DNA from: Microplitis mediator
Lineage: Eukaryota > Arthropoda > Insecta > Hymenoptera > Braconidae
Assembly: GCF_029852145.1 (NCBI RefSeq)
Contig: NC_079969.1
Location: 24,234,459 to 24,298,458 of the forward strand
Length of the DNA stretch: 64,000 bases
Direction: 5' to 3'
Within the stretch, counting starts at the first letter, position 1; each line of letters starts with the position of its first letter. A program made the translations under genes and the position numbers. Below the pieces are notes generated by a model. It had not been told where the DNA came from and did not search any database. It saw only the letters and a program-made list of their open reading frames with translations. Of the stretch, positions 24,381 to 36,233 are shown piece after piece.

Positions 24381-25312
24381 ACACGTGTAACAAATATTAC
24401 AAAAAAGTTCGACATGTAGACCTTCTAAACTTGGGATGGATTAGAATTTCGAGTGAAATTTTTCAGAACTTTTGTAATTTTTATGGAAAAAAAAAATTTT
24501 TTAGTTATCTAGGATTTTATATGAGCGAAGTTTGAGTCAAAAAAGAAAATTTAAAAAAAGATTCCAAAAAAGTTCGACATGTGGAACTTGTAAACTTAAG
24601 ACAGATTTTTTTCAAAGATATTTTTACAACATTTTACCCTCGTTCCGAAAAAGTTCCCATTACAAACCAATATCCCCATAGGAATAAAAAAAAAATTATA
24701 AAAAGTTCAAAATTAGAAGTTTTTGAACTTTTTCGAAACCAGAGTAAAATGAAGTCAAAATACGTTTTAAGAAATATCTTTCAAAATCACCCGTGTAAAA
24801 AAAGGTTAAAAAAGTGTTGACTATTTCAAACTCCAAAACGTGAAACAACAACAAACTTTTTTTGAACGTTTTTTAAACTTTTAAAAATTCAAGGGAAAAA
24901 TCAATAAACGTCCTAATATTATTAAGGTATGATAAAACGAAAAATGGTCAGAAATAGTTCGAAATCCATTTTTTTAAAACATATTTTGCACTGAAAAATG
25001 TTAATTTGTAGTGCGAAGTCAATTGTTTTTTTCTGTGCATTTTTAAAAGTTTGAAAATCGTTTAAAAAAAGTTCGTCGTTGTGTCACGTTTTGAAGTTTA
25101 GAATAGTCAACACTTTTTTAACCTTTTTTTAATAATTTTTTTTACACGGGTCGTTCTTTTTTTACTCAAAATTCGCTCATATAAAATCATAGATAACTAA
25201 AAACTTTTTTTTTACCATGAAAATTAAAAAAGTTCTAATCTGTCTCAGGTTTAGAAGGTCCAGATGTCGAACTTTTTTGAATGTTTTTGAAACGAATTTT
25301 ATTTACACAGTA
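24381..25312. mobile_element. TIR element, AAAAAGTTCGACATGTGGAA family, with nested insertion
   Basis: The left end has AAAAAAGTTCGACATGTAGA and TTCTAAACTTGGGATGGATTA. The right end has the inverse, TAATCTGTCTCAGGTTTAGAA and ATGTCGAACTTTTTT. A second direct start (AAAAAAGTTCGACATGTGGA) lies at about 24565. Relatives are at 31802-32113 and 63590-64000. It is interrupted by 24790-25150. Confidence 0.65.
24790..25150. mobile_element. TIR element with CCCGTGTAAAAAAAGGTTAA ends, nested
   Basis: CCCGTGTAAAAAAAGGTTAA with GTGTTGACTATTTCAAACTC at the left pairs with TAGAATAGTCAACACTTTTT and TTTTTTTTACACGGG at the right, about 65 bp of inverted repeat. A partial copy of its end lies at about 61555-61625, just upstream of the last TNFAIP8-like exon. 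Confidence 0.7.
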
Positions 25313-27559
25313 ATACCCACACCCAGTTGACTTTAGTTGATCAAAAGGTCTTTTAATCTCTTTAATTAAACTTTTATGAAGATTAAATCACTCAATTTCA
25401 TGATATTTATAAAATTCTTATCACAACTCACTACCTAGTCTGATAGATAAATGAATAATTAATAATTATTTATTTAAATAACTCGTAAATTTTGTAAATA
25501 ACTAAAAAATTCAAAATACTTAAATTTTCTAATCTGACAAATTTTATTAAGCAATTAAACAAAACAAATATTAATTATGAAAACTTAATATACATGAATT
25601 GAAAAAATGTCAGTTTAAGAGATAAAATAATTTGATATATTATGTGAATATAATTTTAAATAAATATAAGATGTGTCAACAAATCTGTTTAAAAGAAATA
25701 ATGTTTAATAATTCAAATGTAGTTTATCCTTGGCTGACATTTATGACAATCAAGTGCAATATTTTATACAAGACTGAGCACACGTTCGCAACTGATTATA
25801 TTATCATTATATTTTTAAAATAATATTATTTCCTACGCAACACAATTTGAATATACTTGAAAACATTTAACAACAACAATAATTTTTTTTTATATTTTTT
25901 AAAATAAAATTACGCATATTTTTATATTGCATACAGAAACAAACGGGACATAGCAGACATGAAAATTTAAAAAAATTACTATGAGGCAACACGAAGCTCA
26001 CGGGGCAATTTGGACCATCTAAAATTTGTAAAAAAATTTTAATCAAAAATCAGCCTTACAAATTTTTAATCAAATTTGAATAAAAATTTTTTAAAATCAT
26101 TTTCTATTAATAAATTAAATTTTTTGGAAAAATTATCTATTGACGTCTGAATAATTCTACAAAAAAAAGGATTTTTTGGAACAAAAAATTTAACGTTTCC
26201 CAAGAAATTTTTTGCACTATAAATTAAAAACAAAAATTTCAAAAAAGGCAAGAAATTTTTTTTTTATGTTCATGTACAATTTATTTCAAAATATCATTTC
26301 TTAATTACAGAACATGAAAAAGTTTTTTTTTTAAGTATATAAATAAATTTAAAATTAAATACAGAACTTAAAAAAAATTATTTTTAGTGAGAGAAAAAAA
26401 TTAAATACATATTTAATTTTCAGAATAAATTTAAAGTTTAATTTTTTGGAGCAAAGCCCATTTTGCCCCATATTAAATTTATTTTTTTTTAATAGCTGGG
26501 TCATATTTATTTATATATATACCGAATACTTATAGGGCACTTAAAAAAAGTAGAACTAGTAAACAAATTTTACCCTCTTCCCTTCTCCTACGTCTGTAGT
26601 AAAAATATTTACGATGGGTAAGATACTTTAAGAAACTTTTGACATTACGGAAGAAATAAAAAAAAATAAGAAGAAGAATAATAATAAACCACAAAAACAC
26701 GTGTCAACAACACTTATGGTGTATAAATTATGCAATGGCTCATACACAAAAGTATCCGTAACTTTTGAATGATTTATGATTGCAACTGTAAATTTTAAGT
26801 TTTACTTTATTTTTCTGCTGATAAAGGAAAGTAAATTATTTATTACAGCAGTGCCAGCAGTACACAAAAGAATCAAGATTTATTGAAAAAAATAATAATA
26901 ATATCATAGGTTTAAAAAAAAATAGCTATGAATAAGTAAAATTTATATTGAAAAGCAAACGTGAAGAAGAATGTTGCGATTAAATCTTATTAACTGGAAA
27001 CTATGCATTTAACTTTCATCAAAGTGCATCGTCTGCATTTGAATACTTAAGAGATAGTATAGTATATATATCTACGTATGCATATTTGTGAATAATCGAG
27101 TTTTACGGTATGTGTTATGAACAAACTCGCAATTCAACTCAATACAAATGACATCATCGTTTGATGTTCAAGGCCAAAACTCACGGTCATTATTTAATGC
27201 AATATATGTATTTTAATATCAATTCAAATAAAATTGTGTCTCCACATGCTTTTTTTTATTATTAAAATTACGAGTTATCATAACAAATAATTTAATTTTT
27301 TTTTCCTCAACCGATTTATCCATGTAAAAAAAAAAAAAAACGTTCCAAAAATGTTCACGATCAACTTCAAAATTTGAAAGAAGATAAAAGATCAAAACCT
27401 TCTACATTAGAAGTAATAATTAAATTTGAATATATTTTGACTTCTTAAAATTTTTTCTATTTAGTATTTATTCAAAAAATTCATTTTGAATTTTTTATTT
27501 ACCGCCAAACTAAAGTTAAAAAATAATAGATTTTTAATTTCGAAAATATCATTCAAATT
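25313..27559. other. Csk intron, mostly unannotated AT-rich DNA
   Basis: No exon seen. Inverted GGGGCAA-type motifs at about 25998 and 26450 (CGGGGCAATTTGG / CATTTTGCCCCATA) may bound a degenerate element of about 480 bp. Short TTCTTGG-type palindromes lie at 26160-26265. Confidence 0.4.
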
Positions 27560-27840
27560 TTACTGCAAAAACTTTTCGGAGTAAACGCGGATTAAATCTG
27601 GAATGCGGAGCGGATGATTTTTTATTTATTCAATTCCTTTGGAGTGAAATTGACTCCAAAAGAAATTTATTTGAACTGAAATTCCGAATCAGAATGGATG
27701 CGGATTAATATAACATCAACATCACTCCGCTAAAAAACTCCCTGTTTACCCCCTACATGGAAGACGTAGAGTGATTTTATTTTTAAGACTCCGGTACTCT
27801 GAGTGAATCCGGATTGAAATAAAACCCATATTCATCTCTG
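27560..27840. mobile_element. MITE, CACTGTAAAAAtCGGAGTGA family (copy 4, degenerate)
   Basis: TACTGCAAAAACTTTTCGGAG at the left and alternating TGGAGTGAAATTGACTCCA, CCGAATCAGAATGGATGCGG and CTCTGAGTGAATCCGG motifs match copies 1-3. The right end is decayed. Confidence 0.55.
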
Positions 27841-27876
27841 ATTTATATATCGAGAGTATACTTTGGATTGTTTACA

Positions 27877-28069
27877 TGATACTCAAGTTAGCCGTCGTCT
27901 AACAATTTTTGAATTTTTTTAAAAACGACAAATTATAAAAAAATAAAAATTTTAAAAAATTGCACCTATAGTTTTTAAAATTTTCTACATGTGCATATTT
28001 TTATTTTTTTGTAATTGACTTGAAAAAAAAATCCGAAAATTGTTAACTGTCTACTAATTTCCGGATCAT
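27877..28069. mobile_element. MITE, TGATACTGAAGTTAGCAGACGT family
   Basis: TGATACTCAAGTTAGCCGTC at the left and CTACTAATTTCCGGATCA at the right; intact copy of about 193 bp. The internal phrase ATTTTCTACATGTGCATATT is shared by every copy. Confidence 0.75.
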
Positions 28070-29024
28070 ATTATTTACAAAGTATGCAACTAAAATCAAA
28101 CATTTAAATTTTGAAAAGTCCAAAATATTTAAAATTATTATTACGTTAAATTTCCAAATTTTTTTCAATGAACATCTTTTATAAAAATTTTTTTTTTACG
28201 AGCAATAATTTTGATAAAAAATAAAAATAAATTTAAATACATATCTGGGATGTCGGAAAAGATGTAAAGAAAATATAAACTACAAAACCGAAGATAATTT
28301 AAATAGCACTTGGTACGTTATTAAATATAATTATTTGTGGTATTCACCTGCTAAATGCTATTAAGCATGACCTTGTGATGCAATTGCGTACAGCGGTTAT
28401 GAATCACTAATCTTTCACGATCTTCCTCTTGACATTAACACGCGGTATCTTGTTTATTATCAACTATTTTAAATTTAAGAGCTAATATTTAATTCATCTT
28501 TGCCTATTAATTTATCAAACTTTATTTATTATTTAATTGAAATAAAAAAATTCAAATGGAATTTAAATTTCATAAAATTTATTTTCTAATCTAAAATTAT
28601 AATAATTAATTAAACTGAATAATTTATTACTTTAAGAAAAATATTTCTAAATTAACTTGAGTTGTTAAAAAAAAAATAATTATATTCATACTAAATATGT
28701 ATGTTAATATTTAAAATATTGTGTTAAGTAATGTGTGATAATTGACTTAAAACCTTGAATGAGTTTAAATAAACCAACAAAACTGGCGCATTAACTTCTT
28801 TTCCTCATAATTAATTTTTTAAAAAATATTTCGTGTCGTAATACTTAATTTAAAAAATATCATACATTAATTTCATTTAATTTATGAATTTATTATGAAC
28901 TCACAAAATTGTCCATTCAAATAATTTTTGTTTAAAAAATTTAAAAAAAAAATATAAACCCCCAAGAAAAGTCCACACTAGTCGAAAGTTTTTCACACTT
29001 CTTTTTATTGTCTCTGAATATATT
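28070..29024. other. Csk intron, no gene seen
   Basis: AT-rich intronic DNA. From about 28890 to 29000 there is a decayed inverted fragment of the family at 29025-30131 (ACTCACAAAATTGTCCATTC). Confidence 0.45.
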
Positions 29025-30131
29025 ACCCGCGTAAAAAAATTCGTTTCAAAATGTTCATGACAACGAACTTCCGAAATTGAGACAATTTTGAACTTTAAGT
29101 TTAAAATTTCTGGAACTTTAAAAAAATTAGAAAGAGAATAATTTTTAACGGGTGAAGGCTTCGAACGAAAATAATTTGATTTGACAATTTTTTGGGTTTG
29201 AAGATCATTAAAAAAAAGAGGAATTAATTAGGAATTATGAACATTTACAGCTCTTACCAGAATTATTCAGGCATGAGGCAAAAAAATAAAATTTTTTATT
29301 TTTTATTTCTTATTTATTAAATTTTCATGCCAAGGCACAATGACAAGGGGAAATCATACAGATGATCTTAGCAGTAGAAAAAATTTGAAGTGATCAAACA
29401 ACAATAATACTATCAATTTAAATCAGTCATCCAGACAAAAATACAATAAATAATGAGAGATGTAAAGTTCAACGATACACCGTTACAAATTTTGTTAATT
29501 AAAATCTAGATTTTGTAGGTAATCATACAACTTATTCTTAAAGATCTCAATACTGCCTGATTGAATCAGATCTAAGGGTAACTTTTGCCAAAGACGGATA
29601 ATTTATCCAACAAATGATTGCTCATATAATATAGCACAGTAGAAAAGTACGGAATTTCAAAATTTACATTCTTTTTAATAGCTAGTCTTACAGAACGTCT
29701 TGTATCATTATCATCAATGAATAGCTCACGTAGATAAAGAGGTTTTCCAAATTCTAATAATTTATAGAAGTAACAAACCATATAATTACAAGCCATACAC
29801 TCTTCTTGGTTTTACTGATAGCCAAACTCAAAATTAATTTTAAAATATTTATGAAAATTTTTTGACTTTTATTAGAACTTTCTAAGAATGTCAGTTTTTT
29901 CCACTTATCGTTCTCATTCAAAAATAGTTCAAAAAATGAAAATTGCTACTAATTATGAACTCACAAAATTGTCAATTCAAATCATTTTTGCTTCAAAAAT
30001 AAAAAAAAAAAATCCATACTTTGAAAATTTTTTACACTTAAAATTATTTTAAAATTTCAAAAATAATCGACTCAAAGTTCAGAATTGACTCAATTTTGGA
30101 AGTTAACATCACGAAAGTTTTTTTACACGGG
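29025..30131. mobile_element. TIR element, CCCGCGTAAAAAAATTCG ends, carrying a LINE fragment
   Basis: CCCGCGTAAAAAAATTCG at the left and CGAAAGTTTTTTTACACGGG at the right, each flanked by TA. Internal subterminal blocks (GAGACAATTTTGAACTTT and the inverse) match the shorter copy at about 52700-53222, which lacks the central LINE piece. Confidence 0.7.
29320..29815 (-). pseudogene. LINE reverse-transcriptase C-terminal remnant, frameshifted
   Basis: On the minus strand an open frame reads FGKPLYLRELFIDDNDTRRS then FEIPYFSTVLYYMSNHLLDK. After a one-base shift it continues WQKLPLDLIQSGSIEIFKNK and LYDYLQNLDFN before a stop. This is the characteristic C-terminal end of insect LINE ORF2 (..L......lWn.LP..i....s...FK..l..yl). 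An A/T-rich tail lies toward 29280-29330. It is 5' truncated and broken by the shift, so inactive. Confidence 0.75.
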
Positions 30132-31646
30132 TAAAAATATAATTTCTGATTAATATACAACAGGAATGCAATAAAACTATTTATTAAAGACAAAAAAAAA
30201 AAGAATATGATAAAGTAGCTTCCTCAGATACTACTAATTTAAATTGACAGATTTTCTCATTATCCATTATATCATCATATTAAAACATAAATTACTAAGT
30301 GTAGGATGAACCGCCTATCATTACGACCAACACGCAAAGGGTTTCAATGATGATATCTTGATGCTTAGTAATTTGTTAAGAAAAAAAATAATAATAATCT
30401 CAGCTACTTCTTAACTACCTCCCTCCCATATCAACAAACTGTCATTCATTCATCAGTTATAATAATTTATGTATAAGACCGGTAATAGAGAATAGTGTAG
30501 ATATTTAACAGTAAATTATTAACTGTACCATGACCTAACGTATTCCATCTGCTGCCAGACAAAACAGAATACCGACATTTATATTTTTTTTTCTCGAGTC
30601 ATAACTGCCACACATGCTGCAGTTATACATAACTATCATGTTGATGTGTACTTTCGAGACAGTCGGCATGAAAAGAATAGTCTAGATTTTTTGCGGGCTT
30701 TGTAGAATAATACTAGTGAAGTGAAAGTATCCATCAAAGTATCATCTATCTTTCATTACTATTATTATTATTATTATTATTTTTTATTAAAAAAAAATTT
30801 ATGAATAAAAATATAGAAAACTGTCGACTCATAGAAGTACAGAAATATTTTTTGTTAATGAAAATATTAATGTAATACAAATAAAAAGGTATTAATTATT
30901 TTATTGTGTGAAAATTTCTCTATGGCTTTCATTGGAGTATAAAATGAAATTTAAATAAAAAAGTAAAAAAGTTTCCGTATAATAAGGTAATGAAATTTTT
31001 AGCAAGTACATGGTAAATTAACACGCCGGAAACTCCCGTGACTAATTAATCAGAAATGAATATCCGGTGTATCGAGACATATTAAATAAATCTACGGACT
31101 AGAACGGTTTGTTATACAGTGTGTTGTTAAATTCTCTAACGATCAGTGAAGGTTATCAACCGACGCGTTATGATGATGTGTTACAGTCTTTAACAGTGTA
31201 ATGAACACACCGATCAACGTGTTAGAGAGTGCAAGGACTCGCTACACTTAATACATAATACTATCAGTTTTTTTTTTTATTAAAATAAACACTTACTTCA
31301 CACTATTAAAGGTAATGGTCTATGATCGGGGCTCCTGTTTATATCAAGCAAAAATCCAAAGATAGACAAATTGTCTTGAATTTTGATAAATTTGGTACAC
31401 TTTGATTGCAAGGTCCGGATAGATTTCTAGTTTTAAAGACAAAAACACATACAGAAAATTTAATCCGCCGTGTAGCTGAACACGTGGAAAAAGTTTAATT
31501 ATAGATATTTAAGGTGTAAGCACTTGGAAGTTTGAAAAATATGTGGAGCCCCACTTCTAGACCATTACCCTATAAAATTGCACTTTTTTATTTTCAATAA
31601 ATAAACAAACATTAAATTGATCTTGTATTCATTTTCAAAAAAGTTC
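30132..31646. other. Csk intron, no gene seen; possible regulatory patch near 31.0-31.25 kb
   Basis: An ATT microsatellite lies at about 30758-30782. A less AT-rich stretch at 31020-31255 contains CGTTATGATGATGTG and an inverted pair (TCTCTAACGATCAGTG / CGATCAACGTGTTAGAGAG). No exon can be supported. Confidence 0.35.
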
Positions 31647-32393
31647 ACACCGTAAAAAAATCGGTATTAAAAATGGACTCAATTTAACACCACGCGGTGT
31701 TAAAATGGAATAACACCAGTATAGGCGATGTAATTTGGCGGTGTTAAATCGGTGTAAAAAAATTCCACGTACAGAAATTAAAAAAAAAAATATATTGCAT
31801 CCTGTGTAAAAAAAATTCGTTCCGAAAAGATTCTAAAATTTTTGAATGTATTTGGAACGTCTGTTTCAGCTTCCGAAAAGGTCAAAAGTGGTGATTATAG
31901 AACTTTTTACGCATGTCCATATGAAATTCCAAAAAATTTCCAAGAACATCCTTTTTTGACTCTAAATTCGCTCATAAAAACTTATTTTTTTATTATAAAA
32001 ATTACTAACGTTCCAATAAAGTTCTATTCGAAGTTCTAATCTGTCTCATGTTTAGAAGTTCCACATGCGGAACTTTTTTGGAATCTTTTTGGAACGAATT
32101 TTTTTTTACACGGGATATAAAAAAATATAAAAATTTAATGAATATTATCAGAAGGAAATTTTAATTTTGCTATGTACTTATTTAAATAATTATTTATGTT
32201 ATACGTAATTTATTTAAAAATTACACAATTTTCAACACCGAAAATATTTTAACACCGGGAAATTTTTTTAACACCGATAAAGAATATTTACACTGGCGGC
32301 GGTGTTATTTTCACACCGCTTTCAGTGTTGAAATTTAACACCGAAAATTTTAACACCTACACCGCCTGGACTTATCCCGATTTTTTTATAGTT
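31647..32393. mobile_element. TIR element, CGGTGTTAAAA family (copy 1), with nested insertion
   Basis: The left arm has repeated CGGTGTTAAA (about 31665-31760); the right arm has repeated TTTAACACCG and CGGCGGTGTTATTTTCACAC (about 32230-32370). The ends resemble CACACCGTAAAAAAATCGG and CCCGATTTTTTTATAGT. It is interrupted by 31802-32113. The sister copy is 41705-42239. Confidence 0.75.
31802..32113. mobile_element. TIR element, AAAAAGTTCGACATGTGGAA family, nested
   Basis: CTGTGTAAAAAAAATTCGTT at the left and GAATTTTTTTTTACACGGG at the right. The right subterminal block reads TAATCTGTCTCATGTTTAGA, as in 24381-25312. About 312 bp. Confidence 0.7.
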
Positions 32394-33140
32394 TACATTC
32401 AAATTAATTATTTATTTATTTATTACTGCAAACTCTCTATTTCATGACACGAAAAGTTTAAACTTTCATTTTAAAATTTCTATTTTAAAAAATATATACA
32501 TATACTTATATTATATAAGTACACATAATAATAAAATAAATAATAAATTTTAATTTGTTTAATTAAAAATAAAAGTACATGAGTCTGCAATATAATTGAT
32601 CAGTACTCGCGATTTGAGATAAGAAAATAAAAAAAAAGTAAACGTTTTAAAAGTGACGTTATAGAAAAATGAGAAAGAAACGTAGTAATCAGCACGTCAA
32701 AAGTATTCGCAAGAATTCAGTTAGGTGTGCAAGCGGGCATGGCGGTCTCACCGTCGTTCTGGTGAACGCTCCTTACCTCGTGGATACAAACTTTACAGAG
32801 GCGGTGGATAGACTTAACTAACGTTAACGCAAATCAAGTTAAAGACAGACAAGCCATCAAGGCAACAAGTTAAGACACAGATATAGTTTAAGTTAATATA
32901 CTTGCAACAAATTGTGAGTTTAATGCTCAGTTGCATACAAGACATGTATTTACCGTCAACTGTATCATTTTCACGTTCCCAATGCTCAAGACATTATTCT
33001 CTTGTGATAAGTATCACTTGTTCTGATGCATGCAGATTAATTGTCTATCATTATCTATCTCAAGTAGCTAATCAACAATTGACATGCACTTTTACTCCAC
33101 TGTTCAAAATTTCTTTCGATTTTCAAGGATAATTATCATG
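32394..33140. other. Csk intron with a possible alternative first-exon region (32.7-32.9 kb)
   Basis: The sequence 32700-32900 is clearly less AT-rich than its surroundings. On the minus strand it has a GTATCCACGAG/GTAAGGAG donor-like site near 32778, so it could be an alternative Csk first exon. There is no open frame to support coding. Confidence 0.3.
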
Positions 33141-33344
33141 CACAGAAAAAAAAGATATCTTGGGTCAAGAAAATATTTTGGAAGACAAACGTCTTCGGAA
33201 ACCAAGTCAAGATTTTCTTGAGCCAAGAGAATTTTTCTTGGTCAGAGGAGATTTCTACTTTATCCGAGAAAATTGAGATTTTCAAAAAAATTTTCTTTAA
33301 TCAAGAATATTTACTTTCTGTCGACAGTTTTCTTTTTCTGTGTG
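33141..33344. mobile_element. Short palindromic TIR element (CACAGAAAAAAAAGA ends)
   Basis: CACAGAAAAAAAAGATATCT at the left and TTTCTTTTTCTGTGTG at the right, with TCAAGAAAAT and ATTTTCTTGAG inside. An open frame across it is a product of the palindrome. Confidence 0.55.
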
Positions 33345-33389
33345 AAAATTTAATAAAATTTATTACTTTTACATGGATATCGATTTTTA

Positions 33390-33671
33390 TGTATACAAGA
33401 AGATCGGAACATTTTTCGCGGAACGAAAATAAAAAAACAAAATGAAGAGAAAAAAATTATGTACCGGAAAATGGGGGTTTTTTTTCACGCCACGGAAATG
33501 AAAAAAATTTAGTAATTTGACTGCTTAAGAGGTAGTTCCGGAAGTTGGGGTGGCCTGTAATTTTCGGCTGATATACTAGCTCGTATACGAAACATTTCAG
33601 AAATCTGAACGCGGTAGATTTCTTACTTTTCATTTCCGTTGCGTGAAAAACGTTCCGATCTTCAAGTACAT
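33390..33671. mobile_element. TIR element, CATGTACCTGAAGATCGGAA family (copy 2)
   Basis: TGTATACAAGAAGATCGGAA at the left and CCGATCTTCAAGTACA at the right, then CATTTTTCGCGGAACGAAAA and its inverse. About 280 bp. Confidence 0.75.
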
Positions 33672-34459
33672 TTGTTCACATAAATAAAAAAATTAAAGCA
33701 TAATCTTTAAAAAAATACAATAAAACTATTTAAAAATACATTGAGTTGAATTTTAATTCAAAAAATTAAAAAAATACAGTAGTAATTTTTTTTTAGAAAA
33801 CCTTAATTACTTTTTGATAACTGCGAGTTTATTAAAGTCTCGCTATGAAATTTCTCGTATTTAAAATTTAATTATACATAAAAAAAAAAATTTCAATTAA
33901 AATTACGGTTTCTTAAATAACTACCAGCTTTATAATAAATTTTATTTTAAATTAATTGACTTATGAACAATAAAAAAATTAATTATTTAAACGAAATAAA
34001 ACATGAATAAGTAAATTCATATTATATATTTTTGACTGATCTAAACTTATTAATAACTTCAAGTAATTTTCTTTAAATTTCAATAAAAATTTTGAACAGT
34101 GTACGCTAAATGAAGAATTCATGAGGTTCATTTTCACGTTTTTACGTAATACTCAACTGCTGATAGTGCGATATTTGTGTCATTAAACTGACCTAGCTTT
34201 TTTAGACATACAAGAGACGTTTTATTAATTTCTATCTTATTAAAAAAAAACATAATATTAAGTAGTATAAGGTAGATGATTCAAGTGCATAGCCTTAAGC
34301 ATATATGTCATCTCTTTAAAGTTTCTTTTTTCATGTCAACGAGTCTCAGAAAGCCGCTTTGGTAGCTGCTCCCGGGCATGAAAAGTAGGCGGAATGGAAT
34401 GGTATGGAAGGGAAAATGGGTGCTTGATGGCGCCCACTTTAAATGTGTTGAGGTATTAA

Positions 34460-34462
<3 letters not shown>
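33672..34462. other. Csk intron, no gene seen
   Basis: AT-rich intronic DNA. A less AT-rich patch at 34345-34440 (AGCCGCTTTGGTAGCTGCTC, TGATGGCGCCCAC) has no open frame and is unexplained. Confidence 0.4.

Positions 34463-34463
<1 letters not shown>

Positions 34464-34511
<48 letters not shown>
34464..34511. repeat. (AT)n microsatellite
   Basis: About 24 uninterrupted AT units, apart from the edges. Confidence 0.95.
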
Positions 34512-34514
<3 letters not shown>

Positions 34515-35487
34515 TATACATTTATATCTACATCTGAAGTAGAATTATTAAAACAGTGAAAGCATTATATGCATTGCTTTTCATCATCATCACCATCATT
34601 CATCATAATCATAAACTTCTCAAGTATTACAAGCTTATACTTTATTGGGTACTTTTTTGCTATGCAATATCCACACGGAGAGAAATGTCATGATGTATTA
34701 CTATGCTCGGCGAAAAGTAATGCATTTATTACTTAACCGTGTAGTATTTAACCAACGACAATGAAAATAACGTAAATTTTAATATATCGTATAGTAAATA
34801 CCAATATGTTTGTAGTAATGATTCCTATGCTGTCAAGTATTTGTTTTCAAGTATTTCTTACTTTTATTTTCAGTAAACTCAGAATTACCGTACTGTAGTT
34901 AGGCCTATGCAGCATAGTAATGGTTACATTACTGTATTGTGGTTCCATGACAACTGATCCCCGACAAGTAATAACCCGATAATTGATCCCACTGACAAAT
35001 TCATAAAATAATCAATTATTAATTAATTACTATGACACGAGTAATTAAAATTCACTGTTGTAAATATAAAAAGTTAAATTATGTAAATTATTTGTTGATA
35101 AAAATCAGTTGACGATCAATTGTTGATGGGATCAATTGTAGGGATTACTTGTCGTGGTATAAAATTGTTGGTATCAGTTGACGGCACACCCTGTATTGTT
35201 CGTATTACCAAAAATCAGCGTGCGTTTCTTTGAGTTACAAAAAATAGCGAATGGAAAATAGTCAACGGAAAAAACTATATTCCAAAACGATAGATATAAT
35301 ATATAATAATGTATTTTTATAAATAGATAAATTATCAGACATGTTTTTTAAAAACTAATTGAAATTTATTTATTTACTAATTGAATGTTAAAAATACGTA
35401 TTTGTTTGGATGTTGTACAGCTTAATTTTATTTTCAGTAAATTCAGTATTGCTGTACTGTAGTTACGCCTATGCAGCTTAGTAATGG

Positions 35488-35706
35488 CATGTACCTGAAG
35501 ATCGGAACGTTTTTCGCGGAACAAAAACAAGAAAAAAGAAATGAAAAGTAAAAAATCTACTGGATCTAGATTTCGAAAATGTTTCGCGCGTCACAAAAAT
35601 GATAGACCACCCCCAACTAGACCCCCTAAATTCGCCTTTAGACACAAATTTCATGAATTATTTTCATTTTCGTTGCGTGAAAAACGTTCCGATCTTCAGG
35701 TGCATG
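35488..35706. mobile_element. TIR element, CATGTACCTGAAGATCGGAA family (copy 3) with TAATGG target duplication
   Basis: CATGTACCTGAAGATCGGAA at the left, CCGATCTTCAGGTGCATG at the right; 219 bp. TAATGG precedes and follows it. The paralogous sequence at about 34908-34935 reads through the site without the insertion. Confidence 0.85.
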
Positions 35707-35746
35707 TAATGGTTACATTGCAGCAACCCACGTATTACGCTCTTAT

Positions 35747-35959
35747 ACACGAAAAAAAAATTGTAGTTACAACAGCAGCTGTAGTTGAGGTTACTACAAG
35801 TTGGAGTAAAGAAATGCTTACTCCAACTTGGAATAACCTCAACCACACTTGTAGTCAGTACTATTTATGTAGTATCTTTTACTACATATTGAAGTACTCG
35901 CAACTACAAATATTTTACTACAATATTGTGGTTAGAAGAACTACAATTTTTTCCGTGTA
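35747..35959. mobile_element. Palindromic MITE, ACACGAAAAAAAAATTGTAG ends, TA-flanked
   Basis: ACACGAAAAAAAAATTGTAG at the left and CTACAATTTTTTCCGTGTA at the right, with TA on both sides. The centre has GTTGAGGTTACTACAAGTTGG and its inverse (CCAACTTGGAATAACCTCAAC). An open frame across it and the neighbouring element is an artefact. Confidence 0.75.
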
Positions 35960-36188
35960 GCGTACGAATTACTTTACTGTTAAAACGACATCAAACAAAA
36001 AAGTGCGTCACTGTGCAACAATGTAATCATTACTAGGCTCGTAAAGTAATATCAACTATACTTTTTAAATCGCAGAGGGAATATTTACTTGAAATTTCTC
36101 TGTGCGCTTCACTAGTATTTCCTATCGATAGCATAATAATTATTATTTTTATTCTGGTTTATTGTAATAAACTAATTATATACTTTAC

Positions 36189-36233
36189 CTAGTTCCTTGA
36201 TTCACATGCCATCTTTTTTTGTTGCGTTATTCC
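36189..36233 (-). other. Csk: Noncoding 45-nt exon, probably 5' UTR of Csk
   Basis: On the minus strand an acceptor (TTTTTTTTCAG) is followed by GGAATAACGCAACAAAAAAA, and 45 nt later by a strong donor (AACTAG/GTAAAG). All three frames contain a stop, so the exon is untranslated. One frame holds a seven-codon upstream ORF (ATGGCATGTGAA...TAG). It is the nearest upstream exon candidate for the Csk acceptor at 21849. Splicing is inferred from the sites only. Confidence 0.55.

Larger units (their letters stand above)
34673..36108. mobile_element. Composite TIR region (CACGGAGAGAAATG / ATTTCTCTGTG ends)
   Basis: CACACGGAGAGAAATGTCAT at the left and ACTTGAAATTTCTCTGTGCG at the right look like the ends of one element. 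Two direct repeats of its interior (CCTATGCAGCATAGTAATGG at about 34908 and CCTATGCAGCTTAGTAATGG at about 35468) flank a smaller TIR unit at about 34953-35187 (ACAACTGATCCCCGACAAGT / ATTACTTGTCG...TATCAGTTGACG). Further insertions are listed separately. Confidence 0.5.

Noticed and set aside
35541..35960. 139-codon open frame, plus strand
   Set aside because: It runs through two separate MITEs with their own TIRs, and the predicted protein has no family features.
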